From Lactifluus volemus (Eukaryota > Basidiomycota > Agaricomycetes > Russulales > Russulaceae): a DNA stretch of 64,000 nt. The notes beneath the pieces were generated by a model that was given only the letters and a program-made list of their open reading frames with translations, did no database searches and was not told the DNA's origin. Of the stretch, positions 54,639 through 64,000 are shown in pieces (position 1 is the stretch's first letter; each line of letters starts with the position of its first letter). Made by a program: the position numbers and the translations under genes. The stretch spans positions 744,001-808,000 of the forward strand of contig WTXI01000011.1 of the NCBI GenBank assembly GCA_022376515.1, given 5' to 3'.

Positions 54639-55716
54639 CTGGAAAACCCCCCGCGTCAACACGTCGTGAGCTCATGGACCGATTGCAGAAAACAGAGGAA
54701 AGGGTGGGACTTGCCCTGCTAAAATTGCCATTCACATGACTCTCCAAGCAATTGAACAAGCGCAAGAGGTTGAGGCGTATGGGCGCCTTGCAGGACGCAC
54801 ACTTGAACCCCCCTTGCGACGACATGATCTCTACAAAACAGGGAAAATTCATCATTGAAAAATTAGACGTGATCTTTCGCGTGTAGAGCATGAACTGCTC
54901 CAAAGGCCGGGTTCCCATTTCCGTGCAGCAGCTCTTGTCGCCGACGCGCAGCGAACAACTCGTCGCTTTCCACCCGCGTAGGTCTCCAACCTCTGCCACG
55001 CAATCCTGCACACCAAACCCGATCGCCACGAATGCCAACTGACGATGTTTCCAGAGCGCCTTGAGCGCAGGTCCAGAGGCCTGACGGAGGTCCTCGCCGT
55101 AGGATTCAAAGGTCTGCGGCTGGGAGAGCGTGAGGCCAGCGGCTTCGAGTGCCTCTTCGCATAGGCCCTCGCCAAACGCAAAGAGGTAGGCGCGGAAGGC
55201 GTTTTCGGTAGTCACAATGCGCGCCACGCGGTCGCAGTAGGTACGGAAGAGCGCGAGTACGGACGACATGTTGTATTTGCGTGCGGCGGCGAACGTACGC
55301 ATCATCACTTCGAGCGTCTGTGGATAGACGACTTCGGTCGGGTAGATGGCCGTCAGCAATCGGTGTAGCGTATCGCGGTCCTCGGTTAAGCGAAGGACGG
55401 GGAGATCGCGATCGCGATCGCGACACCAACTACTACCGTCCTCGTCGTTGTCGTTGTCGTCGCGGATGATACCGAGATCCGCGGGTTCAGGTCCATCACT
55501 ATTATCGGAACCAGACGAGGATGCTTCGCATAACAATTTCTCAAAGACGGGGGACGCTTTGATCAAAAATAGTTTGTGGACACGAAAGTCTGTCGCCGTG
55601 CTGCGTTCTTCACCCAACGTGACCGAAATGAGTACAGGAGCGGAACGTAGGATGAGATCTGCATCCAAGTGGTCAAAGGGGGCCCCAAAGTCGATATAAT
55701 CGCAAATGAGAGACAT
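54568..55716 (-). CDS. BTB/POZ domain protein (first of a tandem pair)
   Basis: ATG 55716 (MSLICDYIDFGAPFDHLDAD) opens directly into the BTB fold: ADLILRSAPVLISV, DFRVHKLFLIKASPVFEKLL, LPVLRLTEDRDTLHRLLTAI, TLEVMMRTFAAARKYNMSSV, ENAFRAYLFAFGEGLCEEAL. An acidic Asp/Ser-rich insert (about 55560-55420) sits within the BTB domain; its DNA includes a GATCGC repeat. The C-terminal part has KCASCKAPIRLNLLRLFNC. The unspliced frame runs to 54568 and overlaps the start of the next BTB gene by about 70 bp; the true end may be earlier, near CLESHVNGNF, or lie after a small intron. Same strand and layout as its neighbour, so a tandem duplicate, but much diverged. Confidence 0.75.
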   Translation of the reverse strand: MSLICDYIDFGAPFDHLDADLILRSAPVLISVTLGEERSTATDFRVHKLFLIKASPVFEKLLCEASSSGSDNSDGPEPADLGIIRDDNDNDEDGSSWCRDRDRDLPVLRLTEDRDTLHRLLTAIYPTEVVYPQTLEVMMRTFAAARKYNMSSVLALFRTYCDRVARIVTTENAFRAYLFAFGEGLCEEALEAAGLTLSQPQTFESYGEDLRQASGPALKALWKHRQLAFVAIGFGVQDCVAEVGDLRGWKATSCSLRVGDKSCCTEMGTRPLEQFMLYTRKITSNFSMMNFPCFVEIMSSQGGFKCASCKAPIRLNLLRLFNCLESHVNGNFSRASPTLSSVFCNRSMSSRRVDAGGFPDAGEILVVLQWLGGSSYYRSWIV

Positions 55717-55917
55717 TGTGGGGTCGTCTCTCAAGATGGCATTATTCTCAAAGGAGGGAGTGATAATGGCTTACAGGCCAAAGGTAAAGATAGATTGCGC
55801 CCACAGTGGGGTATATTAGGTTCCGGCGGTCCTCATTTGGCACGCTCAGCAGCAGAAGCAGGACAAAATGAATATATAAAAAAACAAAATAAAGGGGGTC
55901 AGATCAGATTGGTGCCA

Positions 55918-56921
55918 TCACCCAGATCTCGGCAATGTCCTTCTCACCCAACTAAACCACCCTCGAGCGTGTTCATCCACTTCTTTCTCATGATCCATCA
56001 CACGCTTAACAACGAATCGTTCCTCGAGCGCTTCCCTACGCTCCCGAACGCCCTCTAGGTACTTTTCGATAAGCCACACGAGCCGGGCTTCGGCCCAGCG
56101 TATCACCATACTCTCTCGCTTCCATACGCCGGTCGTCCAAACCGCCAGAGGCGTCCGTTGCCCCCCGATGGGATCGGCATCGGAAACCTCCGAGACCATG
56201 TCCGGCTGCGCTGGCGTGGACCAGGAGCGTTGAAACGGGGTGCTAAGACGTGTAGCGATGCGAGCCCATAGCGTGCGCGGGTGGGCGAGGCGGTGGGCGA
56301 GGACGACGTCTGTGAACAAGCGGTCACCCACGACGACGATCTCGTGTGGGGCGAGGCCTGGGAGCGCTGAGAGGGCGGCGGAAGCGCAGGAGTACGAAGG
56401 CTTTAGCGCGGCGTGGAGCAGGACTGGTGATTGCAAGTGGTGGGCGACGGATTCGGCTTGCAGCTGGGCCGGGTCGTTGCGCGTACCCGCCGAGTTGGAC
56501 ACGATGAGGACGTGGGAGGGCCCGAAGGTATGTAGGGCTGTGGACCAAGCAGCCTAGGGCGTCTCTACGTAAGATGGACGGCGGCCGTGACTATAGAATC
56601 CGTTAAAATGATTACCTCTAATTCTGGAACAAGCTTATCATTATGCGGAAGGGTCTAAACAGTGGTAAGCGCGCCTAGGGGGGAAATAGGAAGTGGGTAA
56701 CTGACTAGACAGTTGTCCTTGTCGAATATCGCGCCTCGGTAACCCGCGTCTCGCAAGGCAGTAAAGTTGAGATGGCGAATGTCAGGCTGCAAAGAATGAG
56801 ATTATAGATAGATTGGGGAAGAAGATGGAAGGGGACTCACGACTGTGAGTGAGGGAAGGATAATACGGGGATTGATGAGAGCGTATAGTGGGACGAGGGT
56901 GCCAGGAAGGTTGAATGACAT
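55918..56921 (-). CDS. GEP4: Phosphatidylglycerophosphate phosphatase GEP4 (HAD superfamily)
   Basis: Gep4 dephosphorylates phosphatidylglycerophosphate to phosphatidylglycerol on the matrix side of the mitochondrial inner membrane, in the cardiolipin pathway. ATG 56921: MSFNLPGTLVPLYALINPRI, LPSLTV; intron; PDIRHLNFTALRDAGYRGAI, FDKDNCL (HAD motif I, D-K-D-N-C as in Gep4); intron; TLPHNDKLVPELE; intron; AAWSTALHTFGPSHVLIVSN with SAGT (motif II), HAALKPSYSC (motif III Lys) and IVVVGDRLFTDVVLAHRL (motif IV GDR..TD). The C-terminus is a basic helical tail, stop 55918-55920. About 270 residues, with all motifs present and no frame break. It diverges from the OPT gene. Confidence 0.88.
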
Positions 56922-57469
56922 TAACGGCAAGCTGAGCTGACATTGCAAGTGTAGCACATGAAACGTAATTCCCACGATGCTATAATGGCTCAATGCCGCT
57001 CTCAAAGGAGATAAATTAAATTAAACCACCCCTTTGTTTTCAACACGTGCGTTGTATCGTAGCCATGTGGTTAATTATTTCGGGTAGCTCAACTTGGCAC
57101 TGCCACACTCCAATCGCTGAGTGAAAAAGAAAAAAAGAGAGTAGAGGGTTGTGGGGAAGGGGGCCCCGTAATAAGAGCGAAATGAGATAGAGTGACAACC
57201 GATGTTTTCTCTGAACTGAGAAAAAGGTTGAAATTAATGTAAAGGAAAAGGAAAGGTCGAGGGACACAATTGGGATGGCCCTGATTGATGCGGTACCTGA
57301 TCACGCACAGTAACTTGCCTGGCCTTGCCCTGCCTTCCCAACTCCGTAATCGGCTAACGTACACCGTCCGCACTCGGTCCATCGTTCCCCTCTCTATTCT
57401 TCCTCTCAATCTTTTGGCCTTGGCGCCACCCTTCCTTTCTTTTCCGTTCTTTCCTTCTCTCCATTTCAG
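56922..57469. promoter_or_regulatory. Divergent promoter region, GEP4 / OPT transporter
   Basis: 548 bp between opposing starts. A pyrimidine-rich tract (about 57365-57468) directly precedes the OPT ATG. An AT-rich patch lies at 57010-57030. No other gene was seen. Confidence 0.45.
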
Positions 57470-60400
57470 ATGACCGCCAGGCCGACAACATCCAGAGGCG
57501 CTTTTGATACTTCCTCTCTCTCTGCCAGTGACCGTGATCCTCAATATACGTATTCTCAAGAATATTCCGTTGCGGATGAACAAGTAGAATCCGAAGAGGA
57601 GGATGTCTTTGCTTTCCTTCCTCCTTCCTCAGCCGGGCCTACACCACTCCCACCACACTCGGAATCACCGTGGCCACCACCATCACTAGAACAAACATTC
57701 TCACAACACTATGTCCCCGCCGATATCCCATCTCCAACATCACCTCCCCCACCATTTTCCCCCGCAGTGGATCCTCTCGTTTACCCCCCTCCTGCTTTCA
57801 TCTCTCAACGTTCCACCCCTCATACCATAGATTCCCCACCACCTTCCACGGGCGACCATTCCTTTTCAACCGAAGATGGCTTTCGTCTACGCAGACTTGA
57901 AGGCTTACCTACTGTCATTTCTGCCACGGCTGACTTTTCATTTGCTGCCTCTCAAATCCCTAAGAGTCGCTTTACTCTCGATGAAAAGCACCGCGTCTCA
58001 GACACCTTGTCAGACTCGTCTAGCTTTGACCCAGAACTGGATGGTGTTGACAGTGTGTCGATAAAGTAACATTTTACTCCCTCTATTCCTTTCTCCCACT
58101 AAACTCTCCCTTAGGATGAAATTTGATTTCGGTTCACTTCAAGAGGAAGACAGTCCGTATCCGGAAGTCCGGGCATCTGTTTCAAACATTGACGATCCCG
58201 ACATGCCAGTACTAACGGTACGGATGTGGTTGGTTGGCCTTTCCCTATCCTTCATTGGAAGGTATGTTTCCCTTTATTCCCTCCTCCTCGCACACTCCTC
58301 ATCTTGGTAACTCTAGTGCCATGAATGTATTTTTCAACTTCCGGCAACCCGCCCCGATTGTGATACCGATTGTCATCCTTCTCATTGCTCATCCCCTTGG
58401 CAAATTTTTATCATATTGCCTCCCAATCACCGTTTATCGACTTCCTCGCTTCCTTGGCGGTGCCCAATTCAGTCTTAACCCGTGTCCGTGGAATATCAAG
58501 GAGCATGCTCTTGTCTTCGTCATGACCAACGTTTCTGTTGGTCCCGCTTATGCCCTCAACGCAGTCGTGGTAGCCGAGTTTTATTACAATATTCATCTTG
58601 GCTTTGGCTTTTGTTTTCTTCTCCTCCTCGCCACCCAGTTGACTGGTTTCGGTCTCGCCGGTCTATGCAGGAGGTTTTTGGTCTGGCCCGCAAGTATGGT
58701 GTGGCCACAGAACCTTTTGACATGCACAGTCCTCAACACTCTACATGCCGAGGAGAACGAAAATGCCGGGATCTCTCGTTTTCGCCACTTCATGTATGTC
58801 TTCACTGGCGCATTCTTTTTCTTCTTCCTCCCCGGTTATCTCTTCGAAGCCCTCTCTATCTTCTCCTGGGTCTGCTGGATCGCCCCGAACAATGTCCCAC
58901 TTAATCAGGTCTTCGGCGTTGCCAGTGGCCTAGGGATGAGCGTCCTCACGTTTGACTGGACCAATATCTCCTGGATAGGCAATCCGTTCATGATCCCTTG
59001 GTGGGCCGAGGTGCACATATTTGCTGGCTTTGTCTTATTTTACTGGATCCTCACCCCAATCTTGTACTACACCAATGTACGTCTTGTCCTTTTCCTTCCC
59101 TCAGCTCATCCTCATCCTCTCTTCTTAGACCTGGAATTTTGCACATTTCCCCATGTTCGGCAGCGAACCCTATGATCGCTTCGGTGAAACCTATGATGTC
59201 GCTCGGGTGCTCACTCCACAGGATACGTTTAATTTGACCGCATACGAGGAGTACTCGCCCCTCTATCTGCCTGCTGCGTTCTCGATGACCTATCTTCTCG
59301 CGTTCGCACTGAGCACTTGTGTAATTGTGCACACTTTGCTCTACCACGGCCGCACCCTCCTCAATGGCTTTAAGCGCATTCGCGTCGAAGACGATGACAT
59401 TCACCTCAAGTTGATGCGAAATTATCCCGAGGTACCAGACTGGTGGTATGGGACCGTGTTTGTCGTCTTCTTTTCCTTGGCAATTGTTGCCGTCGAGGTA
59501 TGTCTCGTTACGTGACCTTGCGTAATTGGACAAGTGCCAAATCTCATGGTCATAGGTTTGGGACGTCGGTATGCCCGTCTGGGCACTACTTCTCTCTGTG
59601 CTGCTACCGATCATATATGTACTACCGTCGGGCTTTATCTATGCGATGACTGGCCAAGCGGTGCGCTCACTTGTCTTTGCATAGCGTCATCACTCGTTGA
59701 TATAGTCTTTTTGGACTTGCAGATCTCGCTTAATTTGCTAGCTCAAATTATTCCGGGGACGTTACTCCCCGGCCAACCCCTCGCAAACATGATCTTCAAG
59801 GTGTACTCGGTGCAGACCCTCACAGAGTCCACCTCATTTGTGCAGGACCTAAAGCTCGGCCATTATATTAAGATCCCGCCTCGCGCGACTTTTATTGGTG
59901 CGCGACCTTCCTGCGTTTGCCAACCAAGATTCTCTGTGCTAAATTAGGTTTCAGTCCAACTGGTATCGACGCTCCTTGGAGCATTCCTGCAAGTCGGCGT
60001 CAAGCAGTGGATTTTTAGCAGCGTCCCAGACATATGTGCTCCAGACCAGAAGAGCCATCTTACGTGTCCGCACAACAAGGTTTTCTTCACGGCGTCAGCC
60101 ATCTGGTCCGTTGTCCTTTGATACCTACAGCGATAGTTATTGACATGACCTCGCCGTTTCTGACCAGGGGGCTCATCGGTCCCAGTCGACAGTTTGGACC
60201 GAAATCGATTTACAACCCACAGCTATATGCAATTATCGTGGGCGCTATACTACCGCTTCCTTTCTGGTTTATGCAACGGCGACGCCCTGACTCGTGGGCC
60301 AAGTTTGTGTCAACGCCCGTCGTGCTGCTTGGCGTGTCGTTTATTCCACCCGCGACTGGAATCAACTACTCTTCCTGGTTTGCAGTCGGGTTTGTGTTCC

Positions 60401-60764
60401 AGTATGTCATCCGCAAGCGCAATTTTGCATGGTGGAGCAAATACAACTACGTCACGGGTGCTGCGTTAGATTGCGGTCTGTATTTTGTTTTCCCCCGTCG
60501 TCCATTTAATCCTTTGTGCGAATCTGTTACTAACCGACGGCTGACAGGCACCGTACTTTCATTGATTGCCATCTTCTTCATGCTTCAGCTGCCCAGAGGT
60601 GGCTTTAACGTCAATTGGTGGGGTAACTCTGTGTTTCTGAACAGTGCGTCCTCCCACTTGTTTCTCCGGCTCTGTCGACTTAGCGGCCTATGTTGCACAC
60701 AGCTGCCGATTTTGCAAACGCGCCGCTGCTCTCGACATCGAGAGATAATCCGCTCCCTACATAG
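57470..60764 (+). CDS. Oligopeptide transporter, OPT family
   Basis: OPT proteins are proton-coupled plasma-membrane importers of small peptides or glutathione-like compounds. ATG 57470 opens a long acidic, Pro/Ser-rich cytosolic tail (about 200 residues). The next exons hold ASVSNIDDPDMPVLTVRMW and the first helices. The OPT signature reads NPCPWNIKEHALVFVMTNVS (usually N-P-G-P-F-N-x-K-E-H). Then come about a dozen hydrophobic segments: SWVCWIAPNNVPLNQVFGVA, FDWTNISWIGNPFMIPWWAE, SLNLLAQIIPGTLLPGQPLA, IFKVYSVQTLTESTSF, DLKLGHYIKIPPRATF. Near the end: GPKSIYNPQLYAIIVGAILP and KRNFAWWSKYNYVTGAALDC. The last intron is best read to the acceptor ACAG, giving ADFANAPLLSTSRDNPLP and TAG 60762-60764. 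Nine or more introns, no frame break; about 850 residues. Confidence 0.87.
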
Positions 60765-61530
60765 GGAGAGGAAGGAAGGAACGTATTCTCTCGGTTTGTG
60801 AAATATAGTCATCGTATATTAGTACCATACTTGTCTTTTTGGCTCGGCGTAGATACGTGCAACTCGGGACTCTCTCTGGATGCGACTGGCGCATCCCCGC
60901 ATTTCAAAAAGTGACCCTTAGAAGGCTAAAGCCAAATCTCTGATGTCACTCTAAGGCCGACTCGGAGGTAATTTATCCGATTGGGTCTTATCTTATCGTA
61001 CAACTCCCGGGGCTACTTCACTGGGCTCCGAGCCAGAGAATCACGTCGTCGTCATCACTTTCAAGATTTCAGAGTCAGAAGACCTTGCTGTCTGTGTCCG
61101 TGATCGCTTTGGAGGTGTGCCGGAAGGGTTTAGGTTTAGTTATCCGATGAGTGCCCAGGGGGATGGAATTCGTTCTGCAAGAACCTGCGTCTTTTTTTTC
61201 TTCGTCCTGGGGAAACCACTGGCCATCAATGCGTGCCAAAGTTCATAAGCAAGCATGCCCCACAATCGTTTCGATATGGCCTTATGAGATCTTAGAAGGC
61301 CTGCACAAGACTCGGCCTAGACAACGCGGGGCGAAACGCAGAGGACGCTGCTTGCTTTCACGCCGCCTACTCCAGCCACCCCAGTGGCACAACATTCTTT
61401 TTTTCTTTGGGCGCTCTGTTGTCATGTGTCATCCGCAGCTGGTTGGTTAGCCTGGGCGCGCACCACACTGCCAATATATATTTGTGCTGCACGGCCATCT
61501 TTTGACGCCCCAACTTGGTTGCAACACAAC
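60765..61530. promoter_or_regulatory. Upstream region of the P450 gene
   Basis: No gene was recognised. It contains the dispersed repeat unit at about 61035-61087 (separate entry) and an AT-rich TATA-like stretch ATATATAT at 61474-61481, about 50 bp before the P450 ATG. Confidence 0.4.
61035..61087 (+). repeat. Dispersed repeat, unit 1 (upstream of the P450 gene)
   Basis: AATCACGTCGTCGTCATCAC, then AAG, then ATTTCAGAGTCAGAAGACCT followed by TGC. The same two blocks recur in order at 63893-63977, with a longer spacer and a few substitutions. It stands about 450-500 bp before the P450 start. Confidence 0.6.
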
Positions 61531-63581
61531 ATGCCTGATGACTTTACATCGACGGCATTGTTCCTCGGAGGGATTCTCATCCTGGTGTATCTCTTCCTCA
61601 GCTGGTACAGAAGGGATCCTTTGGTACTGTCCCTTCGAGTTACTGACCAGTCCATCCTGTCCCTGATCATCTCCAGCTCGATGCAATCCCCACCGTAGGA
61701 TATTCTGACCCAGTCCTTTCGTTCATTTCCGCTACTCGATATATCTTTGATGGCCACCGCATGCTCAAAGATGGTTATGAAAAGGTCACTTGACCACCAC
61801 CTTCCTCCGTGCCACGCTGACACTCCAACCCGCTTTCAGACAAGACCAGGTCTATTTAAGATTGCCTCATTCCGCAAATGGATCATCCTGGCTGCTGGCC
61901 CTGAACTTGCTGAAGATATCAAGAAGGCTCCTGATAACGTCTTGGATAATCTTACGCCGATACGCGACGTACGCATATCTCCATATGGTTGACTCATGTT
62001 TAACTAGGATCTTCTCAGGGTCTTCAATCCGAATATACCTTCAAGTTACTGAATCTGGATGATGAATACCATGTGGATGTCGTACGTTCGAAATTAACAC
62101 GGAACATCACAGCTACGTTCGGAGAGGTCCGTGAAGAGCTCGTCCTAGCCTTCGATGATCTGATCCAGACACGAGATGATGGTGCGTTGAACAACCCTGG
62201 AGTAAAAAACGTAATAACTTAAAGAGGACGTAGAATGGATCAAAATCCCCATCGTTGAGACGATACAACGAGTGATTTGTGCCGTCTCGAATCGTGTTTT
62301 TGTTGGTGCTCCTCTTTGTGTGTAAACATGCACTGGTTCCTGTCTGCGATCTGTGTTGACCCCTTGCAGGCCGAAATCGTGACTACCAAGCTCTGAATTT
62401 GACACATGCAATTAATGTTGTAAAATTCGGAACGATCCTCAGCATGTTCCCGAAGCCTCTCAGGCCGTGCGTTGCCATATTTGATTGCCTCCTCTTATCC
62501 CTGAAATCCACCCAGTATCGTATCTCGAATGTTATCCAATCTCCCATCCCAGATTCGACAAGAGACCGAATTTATCAGACCTATGGTCGAAGAACGTTTC
62601 GCTAAACTGAAGGAATTTGGGGAGGATTGGGATGATAAACCCGTTCGTCAACCTGTTTCACTGGATGTTTCTGTTTCTCATACTGCACGGCGGAAGTTCA
62701 GAATGACATGCTTATGTGGCTCATGAGCGAAGCCAAAGGAGTTGAGAGGTCCCTTGATGGCTTGGCACGCCGACTACTTCTTGTAAACTTTGCGTCTATT
62801 CATACAACTTCTCTCGTGAGCAATAATATCTGTCTACTTAATACTCACAACCTACTGCTCGTCATCACATTTGCACAGACATTGGTACAAGTACTGTACC
62901 ACCTTCTTTCTCACCCAGAATATATCCAGCCATTGCGTGAAGAAGTCGAAGCTGTGGTGGCGGAAGACGGGTGGACGAAAGCTGGGATGGACAAGATGTA
63001 CAAGATTGACAGTTTCATTCGGGAGACCCAGCGGTTGGATGGCGTAAGCATAGGTCCGTCATATATCTTGTCCAACATTCAAATACTGATGTGTCGTGCT
63101 CTCTCAGTGCTAGCGACTCGTCTCGTGTTGCGGCCATTCACGTTTTCGAATGGTGTGACTATCCCCCCAGGCGTACTCGTCGCTGTCCCAGCTGGTGTCG
63201 CTCATAGAGATGAAGAAGTGTACAACAATGCTGACAAATTCGAGGGCTTTCGGTTTTCGAAACTTCGCGAACACGATGGGGATGGTGTGACGACTAGGCA
63301 CCAAGTAGTCTCAGTATCACCGGAACACGTGTCCTGGGGGCTGGGACGGCACGCGTGGTGAGGTTTCTTGTCGTGTTGGTTATCAACCTATCGTGCTCAT
63401 GACGGCCCTCAGTCCCGGGAGGTTTTTCGCTGCCACCGAACTCAAGGCACTGCTTGCGCACATGATTGTGACGTACGATATGAAGTTCGAGGAGGGGAAA
63501 GGGGCACCGCCGCAACTCTGGATTGCCGGGGTGTATATCCCGAGGAGTTCAAATGTGATGTTCAGGAAGCGTCAGACGTGA
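61531..63581 (+). CDS. Cytochrome P450, ent-kaurene-oxidase-like fungal type
   Basis: A membrane-anchored mono-oxygenase of the ER. ATG 61531: MPDDFTSTALFLGGILILVY then LFLSWYRRDPL, a signal anchor. Exons read LDAIPTVGYSDPVLSFISAT; ASFRKWIILAAGPELAEDIK; NLDDEYHVDVVRSKLTRNIT; WIKIPIVETIQRVICAVSNR; RNRDYQALNLTHAINVVKFG; I-helix FASIHTTS (usual A/G-G-x-D/E-T-T/S); FIRETQR (ExxR); ADKFEGFRF; heme loop SWGLGRHACPGRFFAA; end VMFRKRQT, TGA 63579-63581. The heme-ligand Cys codon is split by an intron (donor 63358, acceptor 63414). About ten introns without frame break; about 510 residues. Closest family impression is the ent-kaurene oxidase-like (CYP503/5xxx) group. The substrate is unknown. Confidence 0.85.
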
Positions 63582-64000
63582 ATTCTCCCGTTGTAGTTTT
63601 GATTTTTCTACTTGTATAAATGCCATCTAGATGGATGTGCACCCTCCCCACGATCCTGCCTGTTTTCGAATGAAACTGTTCTGGTCCTCACTTGACATCC
63701 TCAGGGCTTTGGGAGTGCCACAACTCTTCGAGTGACTAGACGTCGTGCTTGCTTCAATTTCACGACGAGGTGTCGGTCATAGATATCTTATGGGCTACAT
63801 TGCAGCCTTGACAAGTAGCCCGGTTATACGCTCATTGTCAACCGCCACTGCCAGATAAGCTCACATTTGTCGGCCCTTCCGAATGAGCATTGAAAATCAC
63901 GTCATCATCATCACCCCCAAGACCAAATATATACCATTCTTTGATTTCAGAGTCAGAAGGCCTTGCCAGTGATTAGCGACGTGATGGTGGCGAGGGTCAA
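63582..64000. other. Downstream region of the P450 gene to the window edge
   Basis: No gene was seen. It contains the second unit of the dispersed repeat at about 63893-63977 and an AT-rich CAAATATATACC at 63923-63934. Confidence 0.4.
63893..63977 (+). repeat. Dispersed repeat, unit 2 (downstream of the P450 gene)
   Basis: AATCACGTCATCATCATCAC, a spacer of about 30 bp, then ATTTCAGAGTCAGAAGGCCT followed by TGC. It matches unit 1 at 61035-61087 and continues with different DNA. Confidence 0.6.

Noticed and set aside
1..64000. tRNA, rRNA or CRISPR features
   Set aside because: No cloverleaf with the conserved T-loop, no rRNA-like stretch and no regularly spaced repeats were recognised by eye. 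A tRNAscan run would settle the first.

Overview
This is nuclear DNA of a filamentous fungus, most likely an Agaricomycete (Basidiomycota). The genes are dense and broken by many introns of about 45-75 nt with GT..AG ends. They include families typical of basidiomycetes: DUF6699, DUF7918, paired BTB/POZ proteins, an APH-like fold and an ent-kaurene-oxidase-type P450. Placement nearer to Ceratobasidiaceae/Cantharellales is only an impression. I saw no rRNA, tRNA, CRISPR or prokaryotic-type operon. Most genes were assembled by eye by joining exons, so splice sites are predictions.

Layout. 0-0.4 kb: 5' end of an MFS transporter (-), cut by the window edge. 1.1-3.5: NDC1 nucleoporin (-). 4.2-5.1: a disordered protein with short LGE/LGT motifs (+). 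7.5-8.6: ALY/Yra1 mRNA export factor (+). 9.2-10.6: RAX1-like RGS membrane protein (-). 11.0-11.3: NDUFA2 (+). 11.5-12.8: ribose-5-phosphate isomerase (-). 13.1-13.5: TFB5 of TFIIH (+). 15.5-16.6: APH-like pseudo-enzyme (+). 16.7-17.5 and 17.6-18.7: MED8 (-) and PEX19 (+) from a 94-bp divergent promoter. 20.8-21.5: cyclophilin (-). 24.1-27.8: XPF/Rad1 nuclease (+). 30.7-31.9: paralogue of the LGE-motif protein (+). 34.5-34.7: a 35-residue metallothionein (-). 35.9-40.5: TRAPPC11 (+). 40.7-43.0: DML1/Misato (+). 43.5-44.4: DUF6699 (+). 44.9-45.9: RIM9/PalI (+). 46.2-53.3: a kinase fragment followed by a tandem segmental duplication (kinase 5' part, Hub1, DUF7918), with a solo LTR in the first copy. 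53.6-55.7: two BTB proteins (-). 55.9-56.9: GEP4 phosphatase (-). 57.5-60.8: oligopeptide transporter OPT (+). 61.5-63.6: cytochrome P450 (+).

The housekeeping genes cover separate cellular jobs: nuclear pore and mRNA export, transcription (TFIIH, Mediator), nucleotide excision repair (TFB5 and XPF act in one pathway), peroxisome biogenesis, ER-Golgi traffic, cardiolipin synthesis and splicing (Hub1). They are not an operon-like pathway. Gene-poor islands at about 18.7-20.8, 21.5-24.1, 27.8-30.7 and 31.9-34.5 kb separate them.

Most unusual features: (1) the tandem duplication, where copy 2 preserves the empty site of a 1,048-bp solo LTR that splits a gene in copy 1, where the Hub1 copies differ at the functional C-terminus, and where the kinase had already lost its N-lobe; (2) several conserved genes (XPF, PEX19, MED8 and others) show frame breaks that all behave as single missing bases, often in homopolymers, which points to sequence error rather than decay; (3) the paralogous LGE-motif proteins; (4) an APH-fold protein without catalytic residues.
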